Assembly (NCBI GenBank): GCA_024276935.1
Contig: JAJRWH010000061.1
Coordinates: 1-35,445, forward strand
Direction: 5' to 3'
Length of the DNA: 35,445 bases
Source of the DNA: Deltaproteobacteria bacterium
GTDB lineage: Bacteria > Desulfobacterota > Desulfuromonadia > Desulfuromonadales > Geopsychrobacteraceae
In this document: in pieces, positions 18,871-27,541 of the stretch
How the letters are laid out: each line of letters starts with the position of its first letter
Numbering within the stretch: position 1 is the first letter of the stretch
Program-made: the position numbers and the translations under genes
The notes under the pieces: generated by a model
The model's input: the letters and a program-made list of their open reading frames with translations, nothing else
What the model was told of the DNA's origin: nothing
Databases searched by the model: none

Positions 18871-19170
18871 TCAAACCAGTTTGCGTTCAACACTTGCAAT
18901 TTTATCGGCCATGGTTTGGGCTCGATCAGTGCGAGTTCCCAGTTTGATGGTGGTTGTGATGCGAGGCGCACCCATCTCGTGAATCCGTTCATGGCACTGG
19001 CGGATGGCTCTGAAAACCTGATCATAGTCTCCTTCGATATTGGTGCCGTAAGCATGCAGAACGATGGTTAGTCCGGCCTCTTCGAGAACCTGTTGACAGG
19101 CCGCGACATAGGATGAAACCGAAACACCAACTCCCAGTGGAACGATACAAAGATCAACAATAACCTGCAT
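18871..19170 (-). CDS. Thiamine-binding-type protein (MTH1187/YqgV family)
   Basis: This 99-residue cytoplasmic protein has the family pattern: an N-terminal strand VDLCIVPLGVGVSVSSYVA, the middle LHAYGTNIEGDYDQVFRAI, and the C-terminal helix GAPRITTTIKLGTRTD. Proteins of this family form tetramers of ferredoxin-like folds and some bind thiamine. No thiamine transporter or thi gene is adjacent and no TPP riboswitch is visible upstream, so the ligand here is not proven. It is a single-gene unit. Confidence 0.85.
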   Translation of the reverse strand: MQVIVDLCIVPLGVGVSVSSYVAACQQVLEEAGLTIVLHAYGTNIEGDYDQVFRAIRQCHERIHEMGAPRITTTIKLGTRTDRAQTMADKIASVERKLV

Positions 19171-19272
19171 ATTTATCTCCCTTGTAATGATCTGGACGGG
19201 ACAAGCCAGCTCTTCCTGTTTTAACTCCGGGCGTTTATGCCCTCAATATCTGTGCGCGGATTCTACCAATAG

Positions 19273-19302
19273 TTGACCCTTGAGAGAAAGCTGGGCTTTA
19301 AT
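19273..19302 (+). promoter_or_regulatory. Candidate promoter of the ribbon-helix-helix gene
   Basis: TTGACC (5 of 6) and TTTAAT (5 of 6) are 18 bases apart, 44 bases before the chosen ATG. It lies in the divergent region 19171-19345. Confidence 0.5.
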
Positions 19303-19345
19303 GTCATGGAACATTCATCGAACTTTTTCCCAGGAGGAGGGCACC

Positions 19346-19729
19346 ATGGAACCACAGGATCTTGTTTTACGTTGGCATGAGGAAACAAAACACCCCCTGA
19401 CACCCAAACAAATCTCGATTCGATTGCCGATTGATACTGCGGCCAAGGTTGCCGCTTTGTGCGAAATTTATCCGGCACGGACCAAAACCGAAATTATTGC
19501 CGATCTGGTTGCAGCCTCTGTCGACCAGCTGGTGCGGTCTTTGCCGAGCGAAAAGGGCGATTTTCTGGAGTCTGAATCGGTTCCCGGACAGATTCGGGTC
19601 TATCAGGATGTTGGTCCTAAAGGCCGGTTTCTCGAAGCAACGCTGCGTCATTTACGTCAACTGGAAAGCGAAGTTGGCCTTGAACAACCGATCCCGGTGC
19701 CCCAACCCCATGTCCGTATGCGGGAATAG
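19346..19729 (+). CDS. Ribbon-helix-helix-like small protein
   Basis: This 127-residue soluble protein starts at the ATG at 19346, chosen because AGGAGGAGG lies just upstream; the frame is open 22 codons further back. Residues 21-63 (KQISIRLPIDTAAKVAALCE and on) look like a ribbon-helix-helix fold: a short strand with alternating polar residues, then two helices, as in MetJ/Arc regulators. The rest (YQDVGPKGRFLEATLRHLRQL) is a conserved-looking tail. Similar short proteins have been labelled 'type 1 pili tip component' in some genomes, a name I regard as unsupported. No toxin gene is adjacent. The function is probably DNA binding, but unproven. Confidence 0.65.
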   Translation: MEPQDLVLRWHEETKHPLTPKQISIRLPIDTAAKVAALCEIYPARTKTEIIADLVAASVDQLVRSLPSEKGDFLESESVPGQIRVYQDVGPKGRFLEATLRHLRQLESEVGLEQPIPVPQPHVRMRE

Positions 19730-19774
19730 GTGCCAGCTTCCCCAAATCGTCAAGCAGTTCAGGCAGATATTGAT

Positions 19775-21898
19775 TTACAGCTTTGCTGCCAGTTCTGCCG
19801 GGTCGGTGATTGGGCGACCACAGGCATGATTGGTACACAGGTAAGCGGTTGCCAGCCCGTCAAGCATTTTCATTTCTCGAGTGAAGGGGGCAATTTCACT
19901 CATTTGTGACCGGTTATTCGGTACGACCAGCAGCAGGGTCATCAATGGCTGGTATGAAGTGCGGGCAATTTTCAGCAATGCCTGTGTTTGCGGGTTTTCA
20001 CTCGGGCCGACAATGACCAGATCACGAGAAGAGCCTATGATCCTTTCTGCTGCTGCCAGCAGGTGAGGAAACCCTTGCGGATAGTGTTTGACCTCGGTGG
20101 CGGCTCCTTGCAGAAGGTGTTCAGCCTGTTTTTGCCAGCGAGAGTCTCCGGTCAGTTGCGAGAGTCTTGCCGCCAGCTCCAGGGCGATCGAGGGTGTTGA
20201 CGGGATGGCTCCATCGTAACGTTCGCTGGTCCGTTGCGGCAACTCCTTGAGGTCGGCACTGGTGTAGATGGTGCCATCGGCGGCAAAGTCATTGAACAGG
20301 ATTGTGGCAAAAACAATCGCCTGTTGCAGGTACTGCGGGTCAAGAGTTGCGGTATACAGATCGAGCAGACCTCTGGCAACGTAGGCGTAGTCCTCGCCAA
20401 AAGCGGCAATCGCTGCTTGCCCGTTACGCCAACGGCGCAGCAGGCGACCCTCGTCAGTGCGCATTTCTGTCAGAATAAAATCCGCGCATTTCTCCGCCTG
20501 TTGGAGCAGACTGTCGTCATCCAGGACGCGGGCTCCCCGACTGAATGCCGAAATAACCATGCCGTTCCAGGCGGCCAGAATTTTGTCATCCCGAAAGGGC
20601 TGTGGCCGTTCATTGCGTTTTTGCAGCAAGATCTGACGTGCCTCTTCCAGTTTGTTTTTCAGGCTTTCCGGGCTGGTTTCAAACTGTCTCGCCCAATATT
20701 CAAGGGTTTCACGGCGATGAAGGATATTGTCCCGGGTTGTGCCATCGGCCACCTCCGGTTTGAAATTACCCTGGTCTTCCACATGAAAAAAACGACTGAG
20801 ACGCTCGCCGGTCCGGGGCCCGAGAATCTCCAGCAGTTCATTCTTCTGCCAGAGATAGGTTTGTCCCTCAACGCCTTGTGTATCGGCATCTTCGGCAGAA
20901 TAAAAACCTCCCTGAGGGTCTTGCATCCGTTGCTGGAGGTAGAGGAATATTTCACGGGCAGTCTCTGCGTAAAGAGGTTTTCGGGTGACCTGGAACGCTT
21001 GCAGGTAAAGATCGGCCAGTCCTGCCTGATCGTAGAGCATCTTTTCGAAGTGAGGCAGAAGCCACCTGGCATCGGTTGAATAGCGATGAAAGCCAAAACC
21101 AAGTTGATCGTAAATGCCGCCATTACGCATTGCCGTCAGGGTTTTTCCCACCATTTCCAGTAGTTGCGGGTCTGCATCAAGCCTGTTGTGTTGGAGTAAA
21201 AAGGCCAGCTGGTGCGGACGGGGAAACTTGGGGGCCGAACCGAACCCTCCATATTGAGCATCGTACCCGGCTTTTATCTGGCGGAGTGCCTGCCGGGAAA
21301 AATCGGCAGAAAAAGTCTGCTGACTGGCTGTCGGGGTAAAGCGGGCAAGAAACTCCTGGGCATCCGTGCTGAGTTGCTGTGGATGATCGGCCCAGGCACT
21401 GGCTATTTGCGGCAGCAGATCAAGCAATCCGGGACGATTGTAACGGCTTTCTTTGGGCATGTAGGTGGCGGCAAACAGTGGAATCTTCTCGGGTGTCATG
21501 ATGATTGTCAGGGGCCAGCCGCCCTGGCCGGTCAGCCGGGTCGCAACCTGCATGTAAAACTGATCAATATCGGGGCGTTCTTCGCGATCAACCTTGATCG
21601 CGACAAAATCCTTGTTCAGTAAGGCGGCAACCTCTTCGTCCTCGAAACTCTCATGTTCCATCACATGACACCAGTGACAGGTTGAATAGCCGATCGACAA
21701 AAAGATCAGACGCTGATTTTTTTTCGCCAGGGCAAAGGCTGCGTCAGACCAGGGAAACCAGTCGACCGGATTATCAGCATGCTGAAGAAGATAGGGACTC
21801 TGTTCTTCTTTCAGGCGATTGGCAGAAACTGGTTGCGGGGTGGCAACCATCAGGGCAGAGAAAAGACACAGTGGCGGCAAAAATGGATTTAGCGACAT
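19775..21898 (-). CDS. YyaL/DUF255 family protein with thioredoxin domain, exported
   Basis: This 707-residue protein has a thioredoxin-like N-domain with the family motif STCHWCHVM (C74 and C77) preceded by [21 protein letters not shown] long alpha/alpha-barrel part resembling glycosidase or epimerase folds follows (about 190-690: [39 protein letters not shown]). Most relatives appear cytoplasmic. This one begins with an apparent signal peptide (residues 1-26, ending VSA-N), so it may act in the periplasm. The substrate is unknown for the whole family. A promoter with perfect consensus boxes lies at 21930-21960. Confidence 0.9.
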   Translation of the reverse strand: MSLNPFLPPLCLFSALMVATPQPVSANRLKEEQSPYLLQHADNPVDWFPWSDAAFALAKKNQRLIFLSIGYSTCHWCHVMEHESFEDEEVAALLNKDFVAIKVDREERPDIDQFYMQVATRLTGQGGWPLTIIMTPEKIPLFAATYMPKESRYNRPGLLDLLPQIASAWADHPQQLSTDAQEFLARFTPTASQQTFSADFSRQALRQIKAGYDAQYGGFGSAPKFPRPHQLAFLLQHNRLDADPQLLEMVGKTLTAMRNGGIYDQLGFGFHRYSTDARWLLPHFEKMLYDQAGLADLYLQAFQVTRKPLYAETAREIFLYLQQRMQDPQGGFYSAEDADTQGVEGQTYLWQKNELLEILGPRTGERLSRFFHVEDQGNFKPEVADGTTRDNILHRRETLEYWARQFETSPESLKNKLEEARQILLQKRNERPQPFRDDKILAAWNGMVISAFSRGARVLDDDSLLQQAEKCADFILTEMRTDEGRLLRRWRNGQAAIAAFGEDYAYVARGLLDLYTATLDPQYLQQAIVFATILFNDFAADGTIYTSADLKELPQRTSERYDGAIPSTPSIALELAARLSQLTGDSRWQKQAEHLLQGAATEVKHYPQGFPHLLAAAERIIGSSRDLVIVGPSENPQTQALLKIARTSYQPLMTLLLVVPNNRSQMSEIAPFTREMKMLDGLATAYLCTNHACGRPITDPAELAAKL

Positions 21899-21929
21899 GC
21901 GGACTCCAGGGTAAAAGGCTTATCCCGGA

Positions 21930-21960
21930 ATTATAACCTGATTTGTTGTCTATCTGTCAA
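21930..21960 (-). promoter_or_regulatory. Promoter of the YyaL-family gene
   Basis: On the minus strand both boxes match consensus perfectly (TTGACA and TATAAT), but the spacer is 19 bases, two longer than ideal. The predicted leader is about 25 bases. This separates the gene from ktrA upstream. Confidence 0.6.
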
Positions 21961-22007
21961 AGTTGGTGACAGAGTCAGGTTTTTAACGGAATGATTGTCA
22001 GAATTGG

Positions 22008-22664
22008 TCAGCCTTTTTCGAGAGCCCGGTTGATGTCCTTGAGCTGGCCGAAGATCAACAGCATATCGCTGTCGCGGATAACGTGGTCGGCGGGAGGCAG
22101 CAGCGTAAACTCATCTGTCAGGACATCTTTGATTCCGAGGACGAAGATCCCGTATTTGTGCCGCAGATTAAGGTCGATCAGACTGTTGCCGATGAAACTT
22201 TGCGGGGGGGCCAGTTCATTCAGGCTATAGTCATCGGTCATCGACAGCATATCGAGAATATTGGGGCTGGCCATGGTTCGTGCAACCTTGATCGCCATAT
22301 CTTTTTCGGGATTGATGATTTCGTGGGCGCCCACCTTGCTCAGGATACGCCCGTGATCTTCATTGACCGATTTGGCCAGAATGCGTTTGACACCCAGCTC
22401 TTTCAGAAACAGCGTGGTCAGGGTCGCGGCATGGGACCGTTCACCGATAGCGACCACCACGGCATCCATTGCTGCGACTCCTTGCGCTTCGAGAAACTCA
22501 CGATCCGCGGCATCTGCCAGAATGGCGAACGAACAATGCTCTTGTAACTGCTGAATATGGCTGCGATTATTGTCGATCACCATCACTTCATGCCCTTCGT
22601 TGTACAGGTTTGAAGCGAGATGAAAGCCAAAATTACCTGCACCGATCACACAAAAACGTTTCAT
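22008..22664 (-). CDS. ktrA: Potassium uptake regulatory subunit (RCK domain)
   Basis: KtrA forms a cytoplasmic octameric ring that gates KtrB in response to nucleotides. The 218-residue protein has the N-terminal Rossmann RCK_N domain (VIGAGNFGFHLASNL, acidic VIDNN at the second strand end, ILADAADREFL). An RCK_C domain follows (about 135-215: FIGNSLIDLNLRHKYGIFVL). Its ATG lies 4 bases after the ktrB stop, with an AGGA ribosome site that includes the ktrB stop codon, so the two are coupled. Confidence 0.93.
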   Translation of the reverse strand: MKRFCVIGAGNFGFHLASNLYNEGHEVMVIDNNRSHIQQLQEHCSFAILADAADREFLEAQGVAAMDAVVVAIGERSHAATLTTLFLKELGVKRILAKSVNEDHGRILSKVGAHEIINPEKDMAIKVARTMASPNILDMLSMTDDYSLNELAPPQSFIGNSLIDLNLRHKYGIFVLGIKDVLTDEFTLLPPADHVIRDSDMLLIFGQLKDINRALEKG

Positions 22665-22668
22665 GGCA

Positions 22669-24060
22669 TTATCCTATCATGATCTGTTCCTGGCTGTAGA
22701 TGACCGAGGTCCGACGTGCCCGACGGACAAAGGCAAAGGCCAGGGTGAGAATACCGACACGGCCAATAAACATCAGACCGATAATAATCAATTTTCCTGC
22801 CGGAACCAGGGTCGGGGTGACACCGAGAGAGAGCCCGACGGTGGCAAAGGCCGAGATGGCCTCAAAAACATAGGCGATAAATGCGCCGCGGCTTTCAGTG
22901 GCTGGCAGACCAGAGGTCTGAACCGCAAGCAGGGCGAAAATGGCGATTCCGCAGACCAGAATTGACAACAGGACCAGGGTCAGGGCCCGGGTGGTCAGTT
23001 CTTCGGGAATGGTTCGGCGAAAAATATTGGTGTGCTTGTCACCACGAAGACGGCTTTTCAGGATGGCAAAGATCAGGGCCAGACTGGTGGTTTTGATTCC
23101 GCCCCCGCAGGAGCCGGGCGAGGCACCAATAAACATCAGGATCATCAGCAAAAAGAGTGAAGGGACTTCAAGCAGGTTGAGATCCAGGCTGTTGAATCCG
23201 GCAGTTCGGGCTGAAACCGATTGAAACAGCATGGTCCAGAAACCCTCCCCTGGGCTCAGACGGTGCAGTTCAGAAGGGGCTTCAAGCAGTCCGAGAAGCA
23301 GGGCCCCACCCAGAATCAAGATCAGGCTGCTCAGTAAAACCAGACGACTGTGGAGTGATAAACGGTGTCTGCGCCCCTTTTTCCGCCGGGTCATTCCCAG
23401 GACTTCCTGTAGAACCAGAAAGCCGAGTCCGCCGGTGATAATCAGAAACATCAGGGTCAGATTGATCAGAGGATCACCACGAAATCCTTCGATACTATTG
23501 GGGAAAAGAGCAAACCCGGCATTACAGAAAGCCGAAATGGAGTGAAATGCCGCGCGGTAAACACCCTGGCTCCAGCCCAGCTCCGGAACCAGCCGGAGAC
23601 TCAGCAGCAGGGTTCCGAGGCCCTCGATAGCGAAGGTCAGAATAAAGACTCCCCGGATCAATTCCTTAAGAGAGCCATAGGGAAAGGGCAGCAGGGTTTC
23701 TTCGATCAGTTTGCGACTGCGCAGGCTGAAACCGTTACCCAGATAGGAAAAAAGATAAACTGAAAAGGTGGTTACACCCAGCCCCCCGGTTTGGATCAGA
23801 AACAGGACAATCAGTTGTCCGAAAAGACTTAAGCGGCTGCCTGTATCGACCACCGTCAGGCCGGTGACACACTGGGCGCTGGTGGCAGTGAAAAGGGCAT
23901 CAAGCAGCGAAAGAGATTCGCCCTTAACGGCCAGGGGCAGACTGAGCAGGGCAGTTCCCAGCAGAATGGCCAGCGCGTAATAGGCGAGCAATGCCTGTCC
24001 GGGGGAGAGACGAGTGAGCCACTGGCGAAGGTTCTTTATGATGAATTTTGCAGGAATCAC
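22669..24060 (-). CDS. ktrB: Potassium uptake membrane subunit (TrkH/KtrB family)
   Basis: KtrB is the ion-translocating subunit, dimeric in the inner membrane. The 463-residue protein contains the four pore-loop filters: TSAQCVTGLTVVDTG, SISAFCNAGFALFPNS, SVSARTAGFNSLD and AISAFATVGLSLG. Each carries the conserved Gly (TGL, AGF, AGF, VGL). The TrkH-like shortness and the RCK partner indicate a Ktr-type system. The start is GTG at 24060, with only a distant GGAG. The degP terminator lies just upstream, so ktrBA must have its own promoter in the 38 bases between them or be read through at low level. Confidence 0.93.
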   Translation of the reverse strand: MIPAKFIIKNLRQWLTRLSPGQALLAYYALAILLGTALLSLPLAVKGESLSLLDALFTATSAQCVTGLTVVDTGSRLSLFGQLIVLFLIQTGGLGVTTFSVYLFSYLGNGFSLRSRKLIEETLLPFPYGSLKELIRGVFILTFAIEGLGTLLLSLRLVPELGWSQGVYRAAFHSISAFCNAGFALFPNSIEGFRGDPLINLTLMFLIITGGLGFLVLQEVLGMTRRKKGRRHRLSLHSRLVLLSSLILILGGALLLGLLEAPSELHRLSPGEGFWTMLFQSVSARTAGFNSLDLNLLEVPSLFLLMILMFIGASPGSCGGGIKTTSLALIFAILKSRLRGDKHTNIFRRTIPEELTTRALTLVLLSILVCGIAIFALLAVQTSGLPATESRGAFIAYVFEAISAFATVGLSLGVTPTLVPAGKLIIIGLMFIGRVGILTLAFAFVRRARRTSVIYSQEQIMIG

Positions 24061-24098
24061 AATCGCGAATGATACTCCTCACTCCGGTGAAATTCCAG

Positions 24099-24130
24099 AA
24101 AAAAGCCGCTCCCCAGTGTGGGGGAGCGGC
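24099..24130 (-). terminator. Intrinsic terminator of the receiver-degP operon
   Basis: On the minus strand the 10-bp GC stem GCCGCTCCCC / GGGGAGCGGC with a 6-base loop is followed by six T residues. It is 12 bases past the degP stop codon. It is a strong rho-independent terminator. Confidence 0.92.
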
Positions 24131-24142
24131 CAGGAAATGACT

Positions 24143-25594
24143 TTATTCGTCCAGTTTGATTGCCAGATAGCGGGTGGCATCTCCCTGGCGTACCAGCAGC
24201 AATAAAGAGCTGCGCTTATTTTTTTCGATTGCCTTGCGAACCTCTGTCGGTGTTTTTACCGGGGTTCGGTTGACCTCCTGAATCAGGTCTCCTCGCTTGA
24301 TACCGGCTCGTTCTGCGGCAGAACCAGGATCAACATCGGTGACCAATACGCCCGTTTGCCCCTGATAATCAAATTTTTCGGCCAGGTCGGGGTTGAGTTC
24401 CTGAAGGCTCAAACCCAGTTTTGACAGTTTGCCAGTCGCTGTCGGTCGTCCGTCAACATCGGTTTCGAGTTTACCGATTTTGGCCGTTATCGTCCGGGTT
24501 TTGTTGTTGCGTTTGATCAGCAGTTTGACCTTGGTGCCGGGGGCGGTAAAGGAAATCCGGTTGCGAAAATCAGCAACCTTGCCCACTTTTTTTCCATTCA
24601 GTTCAAGAATCAGATCTCCCTGTTTGAGACCGGCATCTTCCGCAGGTGAATCTTCAATGACCTGGGCAATGAGAATTCCTTCTCCCTTTTCAAGATCGAA
24701 GGATTCCGCCAGATCCGGGGTCATATCCTGAATATAAACCCCGAGTCGACCACGGGTGACATTACCGTTTTCGACCAGCTGGGTCCGAATTCTCTGGGCC
24801 ATGTTGATGGGGATGGCAAAGCCGATGCCCATATAGCCGCCACTACGGCTGAATATTGCGGTATTCATGCCGACGACCCGGCCATCAAGATCGACCAGTG
24901 GACCTCCGGAGTTGCCGGGGTTGATGGCGGCGTCGGTCTGGATAAAGTTTTCATATTCGTTCAGGCCCATACCACTACGCCCTTTGGCACTGACGATTCC
25001 GGCGGTCAGGGTATGTGAGAGACCGAAGGGGTTCCCGAACGCCAGCACCCAGTCGCCGACCTCAAGTTTGTCAGAATCACTGAAGCGCAGGAAAGGCAGA
25101 TCACTTTCGTCAATTTTGATGATTGCCACATCGGTCGGGGGGTCTGTGCCGACGATATCCGCTTTGTATTCGCGGCCATCAAGCAGAGTGACAGTGACCT
25201 GGTCGGCATCACCAACCACATGATTATTGGTCATGATGTAGCCATCGGGTGAGATGATAAACCCGCTGCCCTGTCCCATGGAGCGTTGTTTGGGATGTCT
25301 TCTCGGTGCCTCCGGGTGTTGCTGGGGGGGCTGACCAAAAAAGCGGCGGAAGAACTCATCACCAAATGGTGAGTTGAAGGGATTGGCACTGCCCCGGGCT
25401 TCAACCTCTTTTTCAACCCGGATAAAGACAACCGCCGGGGAAACTTTTTTGGCAACCTCACGAAAAGCCAGCCCGGTCTGGCGCAGGTTTTCGATCCCGC
25501 GATCCTGGGCAAGAACGTCAGGAGGAAGCAGCAGACTGGCGGCGGTTGTTGCCAGCAGCAGCAACATTAAGGTTTTTGTAGTCAGACGTTTCAT
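24143..25594 (-). CDS. degP: Periplasmic serine protease/chaperone, DegP/HtrA family
   Basis: This Do-type protease degrades or refolds damaged envelope proteins. The 483-residue protein has a signal peptide (1-29, cut after VLA), then the trypsin-like domain with catalytic His125 (TNNHVV), Asp155 (TDVAII) and Ser229 (GNSGGPL). Two PDZ domains follow (about 268-365 and 385-478). The LA loop has Pro/His-rich sequence (FGQPPQQHPEAPRRHP). Its AAGGAG ribosome site overlaps the stop codon of the receiver gene in front, and only three bases separate the genes, so translation is probably coupled. Expression likely depends on the sigma-54 promoter at 26069-26086. Confidence 0.95.
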   Translation of the reverse strand: MKRLTTKTLMLLLLATTAASLLLPPDVLAQDRGIENLRQTGLAFREVAKKVSPAVVFIRVEKEVEARGSANPFNSPFGDEFFRRFFGQPPQQHPEAPRRHPKQRSMGQGSGFIISPDGYIMTNNHVVGDADQVTVTLLDGREYKADIVGTDPPTDVAIIKIDESDLPFLRFSDSDKLEVGDWVLAFGNPFGLSHTLTAGIVSAKGRSGMGLNEYENFIQTDAAINPGNSGGPLVDLDGRVVGMNTAIFSRSGGYMGIGFAIPINMAQRIRTQLVENGNVTRGRLGVYIQDMTPDLAESFDLEKGEGILIAQVIEDSPAEDAGLKQGDLILELNGKKVGKVADFRNRISFTAPGTKVKLLIKRNNKTRTITAKIGKLETDVDGRPTATGKLSKLGLSLQELNPDLAEKFDYQGQTGVLVTDVDPGSAAERAGIKRGDLIQEVNRTPVKTPTEVRKAIEKNKRSSLLLLVRQGDATRYLAIKLDE

Positions 25595-25597
25595 CGG

Positions 25598-26023
25598 TTA
25601 CTCCTTGTTTTTGTTGTGATTGTAGACCGCACGTGCCAGCTCGATCATTTCGTCGATATCGAAAGGCTTGTCTATCGTATGGGTCGCGCCAAAGCGAATC
25701 GCCGTGCGGTGGGTTTCTGCATCACCAAAAGCGGTCATACAGATGACCGGCGGTCGGTTGGGCCGATCAAAGAGAGCCTCCAGCACCTCAAGTCCGGTCA
25801 GTGCAGGCATTCTCAGATCGGTGATAACCAGATCCGCGGCAGTTGATGCATCATCAATCCCGTTCTCCAGCATCTCCAGCAGGCGTAAGCCGTTGTTGCA
25901 GCTGGCGACCGAAAAACCGGCCCGGTAGAGGGCAAAGGAAAGCAGCTCACGTAAAGCCTGATCATCCTCTGCGATCAGTACGCAGGGTGGTCGTTCGCGA
26001 TTATTGGCAATGGGGGGACTCAT
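25598..26023 (-). CDS. Receiver-only response regulator
   Basis: This 141-residue protein is a lone CheY-like receiver with no output domain. The acidic pocket (AEDD at 19-21), phospho-acceptor Asp69 (ITDLRMP), Thr97 (CMTAF) and Lys119 (DKPFD) are all present, so it should accept phosphate. It is first in a two-gene operon with degP, an unusual pairing. It could act as a phosphate sink or relay for the histidine kinase upstream, or dampen its signal after degP is induced. That role is an inference from gene order. Confidence 0.9.
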   Translation of the reverse strand: MSPPIANNRERPPCVLIAEDDQALRELLSFALYRAGFSVASCNNGLRLLEMLENGIDDASTAADLVITDLRMPALTGLEVLEALFDRPNRPPVICMTAFGDAETHRTAIRFGATHTIDKPFDIDEMIELARAVYNHNKNKE

Positions 26024-26068
26024 AGCATTTCTCCTGGCAAGAGGTCAGTGGATGTTGACTCATTCTCT

Positions 26069-26086
26069 TCGCAGGAAGTGTGCCGA
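26069..26086 (-). promoter_or_regulatory. Sigma-54 (-24/-12) promoter of receiver-degP
   Basis: On the minus strand CGGCAC, five bases, then CTGC gives the required GG-N10-GC spacing and a close match to TGGCAC-N5-TTGC. The predicted start of transcription is near 26059, giving a leader of about 36 bases to the receiver ATG. The gene just upstream encodes a sigma-54 activator. Confidence 0.75.
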
Positions 26087-26129
26087 ATAGTTATCTAATA
26101 AAAACAGTGAGTTAGGGTGAATTACGAAT

Positions 26130-26162
26130 GGGGCACAATGCCTCGCCGGGGCATAATGCCCC
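26130..26162. promoter_or_regulatory. Twin palindromes, probable upstream activator sites
   Basis: Two tandem 15-base palindromes lie 3 bases apart. The site at 26148-26162 is perfect (GGGGCAT-A-ATGCCCC). The one at 26130-26144 (GGGGCAC-A-ATGCCTC) differs at two positions. Their centres are 18 bases apart and lie about 78 and 96 bases upstream of the predicted sigma-54 start site. That placement is typical for enhancer sites of NtrC-type activators. The dyads do not form a stable hairpin with a usable loop. Confidence 0.7.
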
Positions 26163-26197
26163 ACTTGAGGACTGGAGACTCAGGGCGAGAACGGAGG

Positions 26198-27541
26198 TTA
26201 AGCGTTCAGTTTGCGGTAGAGGGTTTTTCGGTCGATACCAAGAATTTTTGCGGCCAGGGTCCGGTTGTTATCGACCTGTTGCAGGACCTGTATGATATAG
26301 GTGTTTTCCATCTCTTCCAGAGTCATCAGCGACCCGGTTGGCAGAGGGTTCTGTGGTGTCTTCGCCTGTTGCAGAGAGTCAGGAAGGTCTTCGATGGTGA
26401 TGCGGTTGTGGCGACAAAGGGCCAGGGCGCGCTCGATGACATTACGCAGTTCACGAACATTGCCGGGCCAGGACCAGGAGAACAGGCGGGCGGCGGCAGG
26501 TTCGGCCAATCCTTCGACCTGTTTACCAAAACGTGGTGCGATCTCAGCGATAAATCGTTCTGCAAGAAGAAGAATATCGTTGCCTCGTTGCGCCAATGGT
26601 GGCAACTGGAGTTCAATGACATTCAGGCGGTAGAACAGATCGTCACGAAAATCACCGCTGGCAACAGCTTCTTTAAGGTCGCGGTGACTTGCGGCCAGAA
26701 TCCTGACATCGCAGGCAATTTCGCGGCTGCTGCCCAGGGGGCGCACGCGCTGTTCTTCCAGCACCCGGAGGAGCTTTGGCTGCAAGGTCAGGGGGAGCTC
26801 GGCGATTTCATCCAGAAACAGGGTGCCGCCATCGGCCTCAAGAAATAAACCACGCCGTTCATTGCGGGCATCGGTAAAGGCTCCCTTTTCATGGCCGAAA
26901 AGTTCACTTTCAAGCAGGGATTCGGGCAGTGCGGCACAGTTGATGGCTATAAACTGGCCTTGGCGGTGGCTTTGGCGGTGCAGGGCGCGGGCCACCAGTT
27001 CTTTTCCGGTCCCGCTTTCACCGGCAATCAGCACTGAGGTGTTCAGGGGAGCGAGGCGGTTGATCTGTTCGCGCAGCCGGACTATTTCCGGGCTGTTGCC
27101 GATAATCTCATGCTGGTCATCACTGTTTTTGATTTGTTCTTCGAGCAGGCGCAATTGACGGGTCAGGCGTCTGTGTTGCAGAGCCCGACTCAGAGTGATT
27201 GCCAGCAGATCAAGGTCGACTGGTTTGGTAATAAAATCGTAGGCTCCGGCTCGTAGCGCCGCAATGGCTGTTTCCAGGCTACCAAAGGCGGTCATAACCA
27301 GTACCGGCAGGTCGGGGAGATTTTGTTTGAGCCGGGCACAAAACTCGGTGCCACTCTCTCCCGGAATATTGATATCGCTCAATATCAGGTCGTAGTCGAC
27401 CTGCAACATGCGTTGTTCAGCCTCTGCGGCAGTGGTTACACAGTCGATATGGTAACCGCGGCGGGTCAGGGTTTCTTGCAGCAGGTCAAGAAAGGCCTGA
27501 TCATCTTCAATAATCAGAATGTTGGCGGTGGTTTCAGCCAT
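26198..27541 (-). CDS. NtrC-family sigma-54-dependent response regulator
   Basis: This 447-residue transcription activator has an N-terminal receiver (acidic pair at 12-14, Asp56, Lys106) and a central AAA+ domain. The AAA+ domain shows Walker A GESGTGKE (174-181), the sigma-54 contact GAFTDA (220-225) and Walker B GGTLFLDEI. The C-terminal Fis-type helix-turn-helix ends the protein (NRTLAAKILGIDRKTLYRKL). Its start overlaps the end of the histidine kinase gene by 8 bases, so the two are a cognate pair. Its most likely target is the sigma-54 promoter just downstream, through the twin palindromes. No terminator separates it from that region. Confidence 0.95.
   Translation of the reverse strand: MAETTANILIIEDDQAFLDLLQETLTRRGYHIDCVTTAAEAEQRMLQVDYDLILSDINIPGESGTEFCARLKQNLPDLPVLVMTAFGSLETAIAALRAGAYDFITKPVDLDLLAITLSRALQHRRLTRQLRLLEEQIKNSDDQHEIIGNSPEIVRLREQINRLAPLNTSVLIAGESGTGKELVARALHRQSHRQGQFIAINCAALPESLLESELFGHEKGAFTDARNERRGLFLEADGGTLFLDEIAELPLTLQPKLLRVLEEQRVRPLGSSREIACDVRILAASHRDLKEAVASGDFRDDLFYRLNVIELQLPPLAQRGNDILLLAERFIAEIAPRFGKQVEGLAEPAAARLFSWSWPGNVRELRNVIERALALCRHNRITIEDLPDSLQQAKTPQNPLPTGSLMTLEEMENTYIIQVLQQVDNNRTLAAKILGIDRKTLYRKLNA

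Noticed and set aside
19171..19272. Possible TPP riboswitch upstream of the thiamine-binding-type gene
   Set aside because: None of the conserved thi-box words (CTGAGA, ACCTGATCTGGATAATGCC) is present.
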